A stretch of DNA of 64,000 nucleotides from Pyxicephalus adspersus (taxonomy: Eukaryota > Chordata > Amphibia > Anura > Pyxicephalidae). Shown here one piece after another: positions 23,451 through 34,199 of this stretch (the stretch's first letter is position 1; each line of letters starts with the position of its first letter). The stretch is from assembly GCF_032062135.1 (NCBI RefSeq), contig NC_092868.1, positions 47,622,638 through 47,686,637 of the forward strand, given 5' to 3'. Made by a program: the position numbers and the translations under genes. The notes beneath the pieces were generated by a model. The model worked only from the letters and a program-made list of their open reading frames with translations, had not been told where the DNA came from and searched no databases.

Positions 23451-25318
23451 CAGTGGACAGTACAGCGTAACGTGCAGCCTGATGCATGGAGGGACCCTCA
23501 CCAGGAAGCTGATGTAGACCTTTTCCTAGAAGGATACAAGATACATGGTGGAAAAATGAAACTCCAATGCTAAAATTACATTAAATGCAATCTAACAATT
23601 CTATGCTTTCTAAGACTATGCATTTTGCATATTGTGCTAATTTTTTTGATATCTCAGATTTTCCCACTGAAAATTCCCTTTTAAGCTGAAAATGGGTCTT
23701 CACTTCTAACATTTTCTAAGCAAACTCTTTTCCTTTGTAAGCCATATGACGGCATTGCATCAAGCAACCATGCACAATGCCTGGGGGTTACTGGACCAAT
23801 GCAACGGTTGTAAGTGTTTCCTGTTACATGACCCGTAAGGCAAGCGCTGTTTGTTGAACATGCTGCATGGGGCAAAAAGAAAATGTAGAGGGTTAGTCCT
23901 CCCCATATTTGTCTGTTAGGGGTAAAGCCAATTGGGCCAAGTCAGCCTTTGGATTCTTGTTTGTTTCCAATACTCTAACAACCAGACCTTCTGCAATACT
24001 TCCTGCCCATCTGTGTACAGATTCTTGTTGTACATTCTACTTTTCTTCTATATAAATTTGAGTGAGTCCTGCACCCTTTATAAAGTGGTGTGATGAACCA
24101 GAAATTTAACCATAATGCTCACCAATAATTTCCTGAAAAATAAAAGAAAAAGCCAAATGGACCTCCCCAGCATCTACCAAAAACTGAAATACCCATTTTG
24201 GACCGGCTGAACATTTAACAAAATGTTAGTATGTGCAAAGGCGGAACCTGGGAATAAATTTAGCCCGGATTCCCGCCATAACTGTTACAAAAAATGTGCA
24301 CAAGCTGTATATGTGAGTCAAAGTGCACTTCAGGTGCACCACAACACACATATAAAGTAAAAATACACCTCTGCTATAGGGAGCCACAGGCCACAAATAC
24401 TATTTTGCCAGAAATAGCACAAGTATTTTATGCATGTTGAGGACATATGCATAGTAAATTGGCTGCCTAATAGTCCAGCTCCAGGAATATAAAGAAAATA
24501 ACCTTAGGGTGAGGATGCCTCTGCATTGCAAAAGTTTAAAGCATGCTTTGTCTTGGGGGGTGGAAGGATGTTAAAAGTTTTTCTCAAAGTCTGTTCTCTG
24601 TAAGACACTCTGAGCTCAGGGACTGACACCATCCCCTACAATGTAGGACCACCAATAGCCCTATACTGTAAGTAAGGATGCCAAAGGGCCACCCAAACCC
24701 TGGAGCATCGGCTGTGTGAGAGATGAGGTCAGTAAAGTCTGGTAAAGTAAAAAAACAAGTATTAACCACTTGGAATATGGGGGAAGCTTCACTAAAGGGA
24801 ATTTTAAAAACTTTCTAAATCCACAGCTTTTGGTTAAATTTTACCAGCTGATCTATGAGGGTTGTAGCGTAGGCATCTTCTGGTATAGGTTACCAACACT
24901 AAGGTTTTCTTTCCTTGTGATCCAGACTTCTGATGGAGACAATAAGTGGCCATGCTGACACACTTCACTGAGAAATGCAACAAAGTCATCATAAACTTCC
25001 TTTACATGCACTGCAGATCCAATCATTTTATTGGATCAAACAAACTCCAGCCATGTGTACCAAAGCCAGGATACCCCCCCATGCTCGAAAGATTGCTGAA
25101 AGATGATCCCTATCCCAAATGTGCTAAGAAAGTAAAAATATTTCATTAATCCTGTAGAAAAAAGGAGATGACTACAAATTGGTCCCATTTTATGCCAACC
25201 ATAAACGTGGAAGAACTACAACTACTATCACTACAAAACTGTACTTAGGGGTGCTCGAGCCTGTCATACGCCAAACAGACAAAACAATACATTTCAATGC
25301 GATAGGGGAATAGACAGA

Positions 25319-25884
25319 TCAGCACTTCTCGATAAGGTTCTTCCAGACGTTCCTAGGGGTTCTTTAAACTGTAAAAGTGTAAAGCTGCGTACACATGTCC
25401 AATAATCATCTTTCGAAACGAACGACCGATTGGCCAAAAATCGTTCTAAAAAAAAGTAACCAACGACGCCGACGAACGAAGATTGTCGTTGGAAAGGAAC
25501 GACAGGCACGGCAGATCTGATTGGCCGACGATCATTCACTATCTATAATGTGTACGGTCATTCAGTGATCGTGCATGTTTCTGCAGTACACTTTCTCCTT
25601 TACACATCACTTCCTGCATCGTTCAAACGATCGTATCTAGCGTGTGTACACTATTGGTGGATTATATTTGAACGATCGTATCGTTACAGCATGTACAGAA
25701 TTGTGCACAATACGATCGTTCAAAATAATCATTTGTATCATAATTATTGGAAGTGTATACCTAGCTTTATTCTAGCCATCATTGTAGGGAAATTTTAAAA
25801 GCTTTTATTCCCCATTGACCTCCAAAGAATTGGTGTTAGTAGGGGTTCTTGAAGAACCAAGACGTGTTGAGGAAGGCTAGAACA
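25319..25884. mobile_element. hAT-like remnant interrupted by a second MITE
   Basis: The left piece 25319-25380 (cagcacttctcgataaggttc) and the right piece 25769-25884 (ggggttcttgaagaaccaag, gaggaaggctag) look like two halves of one element. The 388-bp element at 25381-25768 separates them. Confidence 0.45.
25381..25768. mobile_element. Long-TIR MITE (AAAGCTGCGTACAC family)
   Basis: The ends aaagctgcgtacacatgtcc and gtgtatacctagcttt are inverted. The interior is rich in inverted CGATCGTT motifs (gaacgaccgattgg, gaacgatcgtatcg). Its unusual CpG content reflects the repeat and not a promoter. Confidence 0.7.
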
Positions 25885-26459
25885 GATGGACACATGGACA
25901 GACAAGAAAACATACAACATGGCATTTACACATGGCAGCTATGGCAATCGTTGGATGGACTAGAAATAGATAGAGAGTACAAATAGCTCCGTACTACATC
26001 CCAGAATGCAATACCAGACTGAAAGGATTATGAATTAAGTTTCATTTGATAATGGTCATAGACAACCTACCCAACATTCCTTTATTCCTTCCTTATTATA
26101 TATCTCTGTTCATTTGGTAATGCCAATATTTGTATCGGTCTTGGCAATAAAGCCCTTGTAGAATTTTGAAACAGAGATGTAGAGACAAAAACACATTTCT
26201 TACTCTATTGCCCCAAATACTCATTGGTAAGGAAACTTTCACAGACTTCCAGACAGTGAACGTCACTACTGGAAAGGAAATTTAAACAAAGTGCAGATTG
26301 AGAGGGACCTGAGAAACCGAGAACCTGACAATCCCCTGCCTGGACTCTATACACCCCCTTTATGTTATCATGTATCCCCAATAATGTCATAGGTAACCAC
26401 AATCCCACAACCACAATAACTTCCCAACGTATTTAGTCCTGACAATTATACTTTATGTG

Positions 26460-26544
26460 GAAGAGAGAGAAATGGAAAGACAAATAGAGGGGGAGAGAGA
26501 TGGAGGGTAGGAAAGAGAGGAAAAAATGCAAAGAAAAAAGAATG

Positions 26545-26592
<48 letters not shown>

Positions 26593-26671
26593 CGGAGGGA
26601 GAGACGGAGAGAGAGAGAGAGAGACGGAGAGAGAGAGAGAGAGAGACGGACGGAGAGAGAGACGGACGGAC

Positions 26672-26704
<33 letters not shown>

Positions 26705-27150
26705 CGGAGGGAGAGACGGAGAGAGAGAGAGAGAGACGGAGAGAGAGAGAGACAGACGGAGAGAGAGATGGACGTACAGAGAGAGAGAGAGAGAGAGAGA
26801 GACGGACGGAGAGAGAGAGAGAGAGACGGACGGAGAGAGATGGACGGAGAGAGAGAGAGATGGACGGAGAGAGAGAGAGATGGACGGAGAGAGAGAGAGA
26901 TGGACGGAGAGAGAGAGACGGACGGAGAGAGAGAGAGAGAGAGACGGACGGAGAGAGAGAGAGACGGACGGAGAGAGAGAGAGAGAGAGAGAGGAAGAGA
27001 AAGAGAGACACACACAAAGAGAGAGACAGAGAGAGAGAGATGGAAAGAAGAAAAGAGATAGAAATAGAGAGATGATAAAATGAGAAAGAAAAAGAAAGGA
27101 AAAAAGAGGGAGATGGAGAGAGATAATAAAAATGGGGGAGGGGGCAGAAA
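26460..27150. repeat. Second purine array with GACGGACGGA interruptions
   Basis: It holds (GA)n tracts punctuated by gacggacgga. At about 26840-26915 the array becomes a clean 20-bp tandem (gatggacggagagagagaga) of roughly four units. It lies less than 400 bp inside the ccdc50 transcript from the CpG island. Confidence 0.9.
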
Positions 27151-27429
27151 GATGTAAAGAAATAAAAGCAGTATAAAGAGGGAATATTCACCAGCCATGT
27201 AAATAGATAAAGACATAGCAGCAGGTACAGACAATCATTATCTATAAACATAGAAAGGAATAGATGAATGTATAATAAATGTATAGAACATGGAATACAC
27301 ACACATTACATATAGATATGACACAATGTCTGGACAGATGTGATAACACACATGTAGAATGATTTATATTTCTATAGTCATTCCTCCAGATGTGATGATA
27401 ATGGACACATGAGCAGACAGATGCGGTGT

Positions 27430-27760
27430 TGCTGCACCCCGGGCCCCCTGAGCAGTGATTTGGGGCCCCATTCCTGGTTGTACATACTCCATGCAGTCGT
27501 GTTTCCCCCTGGCTATCCGGGCCCGGTGCTCCCCGGTCCCCCGTTACCTGCTGAGTGCCGTCCTCCGGCTCCCCGGCCTCTCCTACACAGCTGATCTGTA
27601 ACAATGTATGGAGCTGGGCGGACGGCGGCCGCGGGGGGACATTCTTCTTCCTTCTCCTCTCCCCGGGAAATAGCGCTATGGCCGCTGATGTGCAGCTTCC
27701 AGATGTCACCGGATCCAATGTCTGGGGCTGGGGGTGGAGGATTGCTGGGGGGGTCACTTT
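27430..27760 (-). promoter_or_regulatory. ccdc50: CpG-rich putative ccdc50 promoter with non-coding exon 1 (donor at 27548/27547)
   Basis: This is the only GC- and CpG-rich block in the left half of the window (gcggccgcgggg, ccccggg, gccgcgg). On the minus strand an exon can end CACTCAGCAG at 27548 before the donor GTAACG. The first coding exon at 13746 needs an upstream partner, and no better donor in CpG-rich DNA was seen, so this block is inferred to hold the transcription start and 5'UTR exon. No TATA box is evident, as is usual for CpG-island promoters. The exact start site is not visible. In human, CCDC50 shares a head-to-head promoter region with UTS2B, so divergent transcription is possible, but no UTS2B exon was recognised. 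Confidence 0.5.
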
Positions 27761-28422
27761 ATTCACAATGGGGGTGGGTGGGGGATATCTAGGTTTATGG
27801 GGGTTCTCTATATCATATATGTATATTATTATTATATAATATATTATATATATTATTATCATTTTATATATAAATTCATCAGGAATCTCTATCATAGGGT
27901 GACAACGCTCTCCTGATTTTCAAATCGTGCTCCGGAGTTGTCAGCCTATCAGATGGGTTGTAATGATCCCAATGGCTGCGGATCTTTAGATGTGAGATGT
28001 AAGCAAGGATGCAAAGAAGGGATTCATGGAGAGTTTATATTTCTTCCAATCATTTTATGTCAATTGGAGAATTAGGTCTGACGGACGAGACAATCTAAGC
28101 CTGTGAATGGTTAGATGTGTAAATGATTGGTTTGTGTATATATTGTGAAGTCTATTAAAGCCTAGTACCAGGGGCAGACATAGGGAGGCGCACTACACAA
28201 GCAGGAGCAGGGACTTCACATGAGATCAGGGGACACTATTGGCTACGTCCACCACTGCCTACCCCATCATTATTTTTTACTAGAGTAAGGAAGAGTTAAT
28301 ATTTTTGTCTATGACCCCACTAGGAAGATTTACTCCACGTCCCGTCACTGTGTCCAAAAAATGGTGGTGTAGTATTTCCTGGTAGGGATCATTCAAAAAA
28401 ATCCAGCCCCCTCTGAGATGTA

Positions 28423-28622
28423 AAGGTTAACTAGGGGGTGATCAATAAACTGATACCCTTACCTTATCCCTTGCCCCTACAGCAGAGGGCGCTCTTCTCC
28501 ACCATCTAATGTTATGTACTGTGAAGGTTAACTAAGGGGTGATCAGTAAATTGATACCTTTACCTAATTTCGTGCCCCTACAGTAGAAGGCGCTCTTCTC
28601 CACCAGTTAATGTTCTGTTATG
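28423..28622. promoter_or_regulatory. Tandem duplication carrying two CTCF-like sites
   Basis: Two copies of a 101-bp unit begin aaggttaactagggggtgat and aaggttaactaaggggtgat. Each carries a CTCF-type core: CAGCAGAGGGCGCTC at 28480-28494 and CAGTAGAAGGCGCTC at 28581-28595. The first matches the CCASYAGRKGGC consensus well. They lie about 0.7-0.8 kb upstream of the inferred ccdc50 promoter. Binding is inferred from the motif only. Confidence 0.5.
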
Positions 28623-29054
28623 TAACGGGCCCTAGGTGACCTAGGAATGTATCCAACTGCGGGCCCCCATATAGAACTGGTCTGCAGCTCCTGTTGGCTT
28701 AAGAAGGTCTGTGGCCCTTGCACATCGGCACCCTTTGCACCTCCTTATATCTGCCCTGTGTCCTCCTATGCAATTCAGTACAGCTGGACCAGCACCGTAT
28801 TGGGAGACATCAGAGCTATAACTAGTCTATATTTGGAAGACCGGTCCCCAAAGAGGAGGAAAAGTGCAGGAGGAGCCCCCTAGTTGTACCCCCTTCCCTC
28901 CAGGAGAGATTTTCACTCACTTCCTTTGCTAATGGCCCACCAATAAAAATCTAACAGAAGCTTTGGACTTTTTTCTGATCCAAAACTAATTTCCTGGCTG
29001 GCATAATTTTTTGCCTTATTGGTGAATGAGCAAGGTACCGTTCCCTTGACACAA

Positions 29055-29240
29055 TCAATACTTTCATCAGTGAAGCTGGGTGATCCAGCAAACCTGGAAT
29101 GGATCTGGTCCAGGATTGAAAACATTTGCTAACAAATAGCGAATGACTTTTAGGAAACCCGTTAAAGGTTTTCTGGATCACCCAGCTTCACTGATGAAAG
29201 TGTATTCTCCCCAGCCTTGGAGAACTTTAATAAATCAGAC
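29055..29240. repeat. Palindromic MITE (GGCCCTGATTTATTAA family)
   Basis: The arms ctttcatcagtgaagctggg and cccagcttcactgatgaaag are exact inverted repeats flanking a central region. The right end is aactttaataaatcag; the left outer end is lost. Confidence 0.75.
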
Positions 29241-29904
29241 GTATTGTCTCTAACAATCAAATTGAATAATAAATAGGAAGCGTCTGTACAAGGTTTAAGG
29301 CTGGCACTTGGTTCTTAAAGATCTTTGGCAATCACCATTTTTTTTCTATGCTGAAAATTTTCTTAGCCTGAAAAAAGAAAACCAATGCCGCCACCACGTC
29401 TATGGACAGACAAGCTGGGATATATTGGATTCTTAGTTTGGATATTTACAAGCACAGACCACCTATGGCACCCAGGGTCACCTTGTGTTTTAATGAAGGG
29501 TCCAATTAAAATAGTCCGAGAATAATATTAGGGCCATTCAAGGTGGGCCGGGGTTAGAGGAAGGTGAATAGTAGGTGCAGTCCTTGTCACACAAATTCAT
29601 TCTTGTGAAAAAGAGACATCCAGCATTTTCATAGATGAGTGAATCCTATTCACCTTCATTCTGTGCTAACTGTGCATGACCACAGATTGAGAATGCAGGA
29701 AAGTCACTGAATGCACTGATCAGCTGGGAGGGCTCTGTCCCTTTAAACAGATCCTGTGGTACAATGTTTCTTTTCATGGAATATAAAAAGGAAAATATTT
29801 TTGTTTTATTTTAAATGTAACAATGTTATTGGTAAACAATCATTATGTCCTGGCAGTGGCAGCTCCATACTATTTGGGGGCTGATGGGGCAAATAAAAAA
29901 CATG

Positions 29905-30290
29905 CCAATAAGGATTATTATAATAATAATAATAATAATATTATTACTAATAATATTATTATTAGTAAACAAGATTTATAAAGCGCCAACATATTAGGCA
30001 GCGCTGTACTAGGGGTTGCAAATTATTTTTATTAATAAACAGGATTTATATAGTGTCAACATATAACACAACGCTGTACATTATGGGTTGCAAATGATTA
30101 TTATTATTATTATTATTATTGTTATTATTAATAATAATAAACAGGGTTTATATAGCGCCAACATATTAGGCATCACTGTACATTAAATAGGGGTTGCAAA
30201 TGACAGACAGATACAGACAGTGACACAGGAGGAGAGGACCCTGCCCTGAAGAGCTTACAATCTAGGAGATGGGGGAATTAGCACACAATA
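29905..30290 (+). repeat. (ATT)n-associated L2-like SINE tails, several in tandem
   Basis: Three successive starts of aacaggatttatatagcgcc-type sequence are each preceded by (ATT/AAT)n. The last continues through ggggttgcaaatgacagaca to cttacaatctaggagatggg. Orientation is given relative to the ATT end. Confidence 0.75.
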
Positions 30291-30544
30291 GGATAATATA
30301 TACATTTTGTATAGGGGCAGAATTTAGTGACCCGGATGACTCCGGTCTGCATGCATTGCTCTTCTCACACCTGGAAGGTTAGGTACTTACCTGAAGGGTT
30401 ATTGTTGGGGGTTGGCCTTTGGGTAGGTTAGTTTGTTGTAAAGGTTAGGCACTAGGTGGGTTGCTAAGGTTAGGCACAATGTAGACAGTGATTAGGATTT
30501 GAGACCAAGAATTGGTAAGGTTTGGGAACATGATTTTTTATATA

Positions 30545-30750
30545 CAGTATTATTATTATTATTTTTATTATTATTATAATTATTATTATTATTATTAATA
30601 AACAGGATTTATATAGCGCCAACATATTACGCAGCGCTGTACATTAAATAGGGGTTGCCAATGGCAGATGAATACAGACAGTGACAGAGGACTCCACCCC
30701 CAAGAGCTTACAATCTAGGAGGTGGGGGAATTAACACACAATAGGAGGGG
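30545..30750 (+). repeat. (ATT)n L2-like SINE tail copy
   Basis: (ATT)n is followed by aataaacaggatttatatag, gcagcgctgtacattaaata and cttacaatctaggaggtggg. It is the same family as 29905-30290 and 39054-39200. Confidence 0.8.
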
Positions 30751-30904
30751 AGATATATATGCCCTCTTGCCCAATTACTGTCCATGCACTGTGATTGGGT
30801 GATTGGGAAAAGGTAGATCAGTGAATATGAGCCCAGCCCTGCACTGGAGGTAAAACACATGCTGATTGCAGGGGCTAAACTGGGGATTCTTCTCCAAATG
30901 CACT

Positions 30905-31075
30905 TGCTGCAGCATCTAATGCACACTGTGAGAAGCTCACAATCTACAAGGAAAAAAAGGAGAAAGAAAATTGATCACTGACTCATATAAAATACAATGA
31001 AAAAATATTTAAACCCATGAACACGAATACAATACACATTACCAGTCCTTAGATGTGGTAGCTGCCGGTACACAG
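30905..31075 (+). repeat. Inverted partner of the repeat at 33110-33280
   Basis: The run atctaatgcacactgtgaga, then agctcacaatctacaag, then ccagtccttagatgtggtag reappears inverted at 33110-33280. This is about 170 bp of similarity with a 2.0-kb spacer. Confidence 0.7.
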
Positions 31076-31554
31076 AGGGTGTTTAGGGGATTCAGATTAA
31101 TAAAAAACATTTGTTTAATGGCTGGAAGGGTAAGCACCAGATGGTGGGAAGATCTGGAGCCAAGAAGGAAAGCGTGACATCAGTGTAAGCAATCTGGTGA
31201 CAACGCTGCACTGCCACAGATGCAGTGAATGAGAGTTGTCACTCTAGGATAGGAAATGTGTTACTGGCAAGATCACTAAGTGAAAGGTAAGGAAGGGAAG
31301 AAAAAAGTTAAGTTGCTATATATTGTTTAATGTTTTTTTTTTTTTGTAGGAGTGGGTATTTTAACAGGTGAATGGTTTCACTCATCCTATATAACTTGGT
31401 ATTAGGTTTCTGTTTATGTTATTAGGTTTAATTTTTTTCCACTCCCTTTTTTGCATGGGTTTAACATTTGTTAGTTTTCTAAAATTTTCAATGGCTGATG
31501 CAGCAGCAGAACCAGAAAATCCATTATTCAGATCCATTAAGATTTCTAGGTACA

Positions 31555-31575
31555 TCTCTAGCGCCATCTAGTGTT
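31555..31575 (-). promoter_or_regulatory. CTCF-like site
   Basis: On the minus strand this reads ACACTAGATGGCGCTAGAG, a good match to the CTCF core CCASYAGRKGGCRC. It lies 3.8 kb upstream of the inferred ccdc50 promoter. Confidence 0.4.
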
Positions 31576-31613
31576 CAAAATTAACAATAGCCTGATCAGT
31601 ATTAAGATACAGT

Positions 31614-31837
31614 GGCCCTGATTTATTAATGTTCTCCAAGGCTGGAGAGAATACACTTTCATCAGTGAAGCTGGGTGATTCAGCAAACCTGGAATGGATC
31701 TGATACAGAATTGAAAACATTTGCTAACAAATACCAAATGACTTTTAGTAAATCCATTCCAGTTTTGCTGGGTCACCCAGGTTCACTGATGAAAGTCTAT
31801 TTTCTCCAGCCTTGGAGAACTTTAATAAATCAGGGCC
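31614..31837. mobile_element. Intact palindromic MITE with AGT target duplication
   Basis: It is a 224-bp element starting ggccctgatttattaatg and ending ctttaataaatcagggcc, inverted along most of its length. AGT flanks both sides (31611-31613 and 31838-31840). A 3-bp duplication suggests a PIF/Harbinger-type element, though that superfamily normally prefers TWA. Confidence 0.75.
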
Positions 31838-32349
31838 AGTAAATATAAATAAAATAATCATACATATTTAAATATAATTACTTTTATTTTCTGTTTTACA
31901 TGTGTCAATCAATGAATTTTGCTCATCAACAACCACATTTACTGGCATTGCTATAATGCTTAAGGATAATATGGTGAAGCCACAAGATAACACTGCAATA
32001 AAATACTGTTCCATTTACAAGAACAGTGCACAGAATAAATGTTCCCTTTGTGATGAATTGCAATGTGCTTTGCAAAAACCCAAACACAAATGCAAGCTGC
32101 ATGACCAGAGCTTATAGAACTAAAAGCAATACAGTAAAACTTTGCAAGGAGTTATTGCACTCCATTTGAACTGACTGATAATATGGCAAATATTATTGTA
32201 ACTGAAAAATGGTGTATTATAATATATATATTATATATATATATAATGAAAGTTAGAATCAGAATGCTAGGAACTTAAAGATAGAATATAAAATATTGAA
32301 AGGCTGGACAGTCTGAGGGCTCATTATAAATAACCCTAGAAGGACATAT

Positions 32350-32660
32350 TATTGTTATACAGTATTTATATAGCACCATCATATTACACAGCGCTGTACA
32401 AAGTCCATAGTCATGTCACTAACTGTCCCTCAAAGGAGCTCACAATCTAATGTCCCTACCATAGTGATATGTCATTAATGTAGTCTAAGGTCAATTTTAG
32501 GGGGAAACCAATTAATCCTATTGCATGTTTTTGGGATGTGGGAGGAAACCCACGCAGACAACCTGCAAACTCCATGCAGATAGTGTCCTGGCTGGGATTC
32601 AAACCTAAGACCTAGCGCTGCAAAGGCCAGCGTGCTAACCCCTGAGCCACCATGCTGCCC
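32350..32660 (-). repeat. tRNA-derived SINE with L2-like tail, reverse copy
   Basis: The reverse complement of this copy matches the SINE at 1531-1845: head tgctgccca/ggctcaggggttagcac, box B ggtttgaatcc, body cctcccacatcccaaaaaca, and tail with cagcgctgtgtaatatg. Confidence 0.8.
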
Positions 32661-32992
32661 ACATATTGTATAAATCTAGTTATATTTGGATCATAGATAT
32701 ACATAAGATATGCATTAGTGTTACATTGTAGTCAGTTGTGCCTATAGTATTATGCTGCTGGTGTTGTGTATTGTAATGCAATGCCCCTAATAATAAAAAA
32801 ACGCTCCTTTTTCTTCTGCAGATCCCCCAATATATGTCCCCTGTGTAGTACCTGTACCTGATTGTATTGTAGAACAGTAGAACAGGTACAGTAAGTTTAA
32901 CTTTATTGATTTGCTCTATGTGAAGAATGAAGAGAATCGAGGAACCTGTGCTGTGCTAATGCACCGTGTTAGACAATTTTCAAGTGTTACTT

Positions 32993-33182
32993 AACCCAAA
33001 ACCAAATAAGTGATATGTACTGTTCCTTAGATGTGGTAACTGCATTCATTTTATTTTAATTTTGAAAATGGAATTTTCTGTACCTGCATAAAGAATACTT
33101 ATATGCTATAAATGGGAAAACAAATGCAGCTACCACATCCAAGGACTGGTAAGCTGTATTACATTTGCGTTCTTGGGTTTAA
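32993..33182. mobile_element. MITE with about 55-bp imperfect terminal inverted repeats
   Basis: The left end (taacccaaaaccaaataagt, then cttagatgtggtaactgca) is inverted at the right end (tgcagctaccacatccaag, then gcgttcttgggttta). The right half also pairs with 30905-31075, so the family has several orientations nearby. Confidence 0.6.
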
Positions 33183-33392
33183 ATTGTATTTTATATCAGC
33201 CAATACTGAATTTTCTTTCTCTGATTTCCTTGTAGATTGAGAGCTTCTCACAGTGTGCATTAGATTCTGAAGAGCTGTCTCTAGCTGGAGGACTTCCGCT
33301 GTCAGCCAGCATTTCTTTCTCAGCCTGACTGTCCCAGAGCCGTCCTTTCAATAAGGAAATTTAGTTCACTGATTGTTGCAGTATATGTTTCA

Positions 33393-33525
33393 GAGTGATT
33401 GGTGGAAAAATCTCTTTTATGTACAGAGAAAAGAATGAAACCTGATCTACAACTACAGTAAAGCTTTACATGGAAGTGACAGCCAAGCATAACATAGGGA
33501 GCACCTCTTGTAATTAGCAATGGGA
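33393..33525 (+). repeat. Interspersed repeat shared with 23290-23450
   Basis: It shows the same ordered blocks as the earlier copy (ggtggaaaaatctctttta, agagaaaagaatg, acatggaagtgacagccaa), with a shorter middle. Confidence 0.6.
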
Positions 33526-34199
33526 TTTATTTCTTTGCTGCGTTTGTTTAGATACAGCTGGGCAACTACCATTTTCAGAGAGTTTAGTGATAGCTGCCTG
33601 TTTATTTCTCTAGGTGCATTATAAAGCGGATCTAGGGGTTGAGGGTCCCAGCAGGAGCACAGTATAGTGTTTTGCATATGGAAAACCCACCTTCATATAT
33701 ATGGCAATGCCAGCCATGCGCTCTCCCTCCCTGCTTTACAGCCACTGGTGCCATCTTCCCCAAGCCTTGTCTGCTGCAGTAGTCAGTTATAATGCAAATT
33801 CTATGAGTTGCACTATCCTTTAACTAGGCTTCATTTGTTAAACTCATAGAACTGGAAGCAGAACTGACTTTCCCTGACCTCTAAAAAAATTGCCAGGGTA
33901 AAGATGAAGGGTAGAACTGGATGGAGCTATCTGGTCTACTTAGAAAAGAAAACCCCATTGAGCAAATGCAAGAGTTACAATATCATTGGCTGTCCAATGA
34001 CCATAGAAAAAAGTCACCGATCTCAAAAAAGTTGCAGAGAATAAGCAACGACAGCAATGAGGATTGTGATACTTTGGTGGGCAAACTAAGACATGACCTT
34101 AACCTAGCTGGAAAGTTCAAAAATGAAATTGGAAAGAATTTTTAGTATTACAGAAAGTGAATTTGATCCTTGGAACAGACTTTCAGCAGACATAGTACA

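Larger units (their letters stand above)
13747..27547. other. ccdc50 intron 1 (13.8 kb, inferred)
   Basis: No exon was recognised. Contents are hAT MITEs (14839, 16584, 17299, 21714), an NRF1-like GC motif in a repeat at 16870-17120, a (TA)n tract, a long-TIR MITE (25381-25768) nested in another repeat, and a purine array (26460-27150). Open frames up to 163 codons (18045-18536) have no family features. Confidence 0.5.

Noticed and set aside
26433..27302. Open frames up to 289 codons in the second purine array
   Set aside because: Same cause: the low-complexity purine tract lacks stops.
28647..28883. 78-codon frame near the CTCF-like sites
   Set aside because: No splice signals or family match, ordinary for unique sequence of this length.
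33921..34145. 74-codon frame with charged composition (MELSGLLRKENPIEQMQELQ)
   Set aside because: It looks protein-like, but no family, splice sites or partner exon could be recognised.
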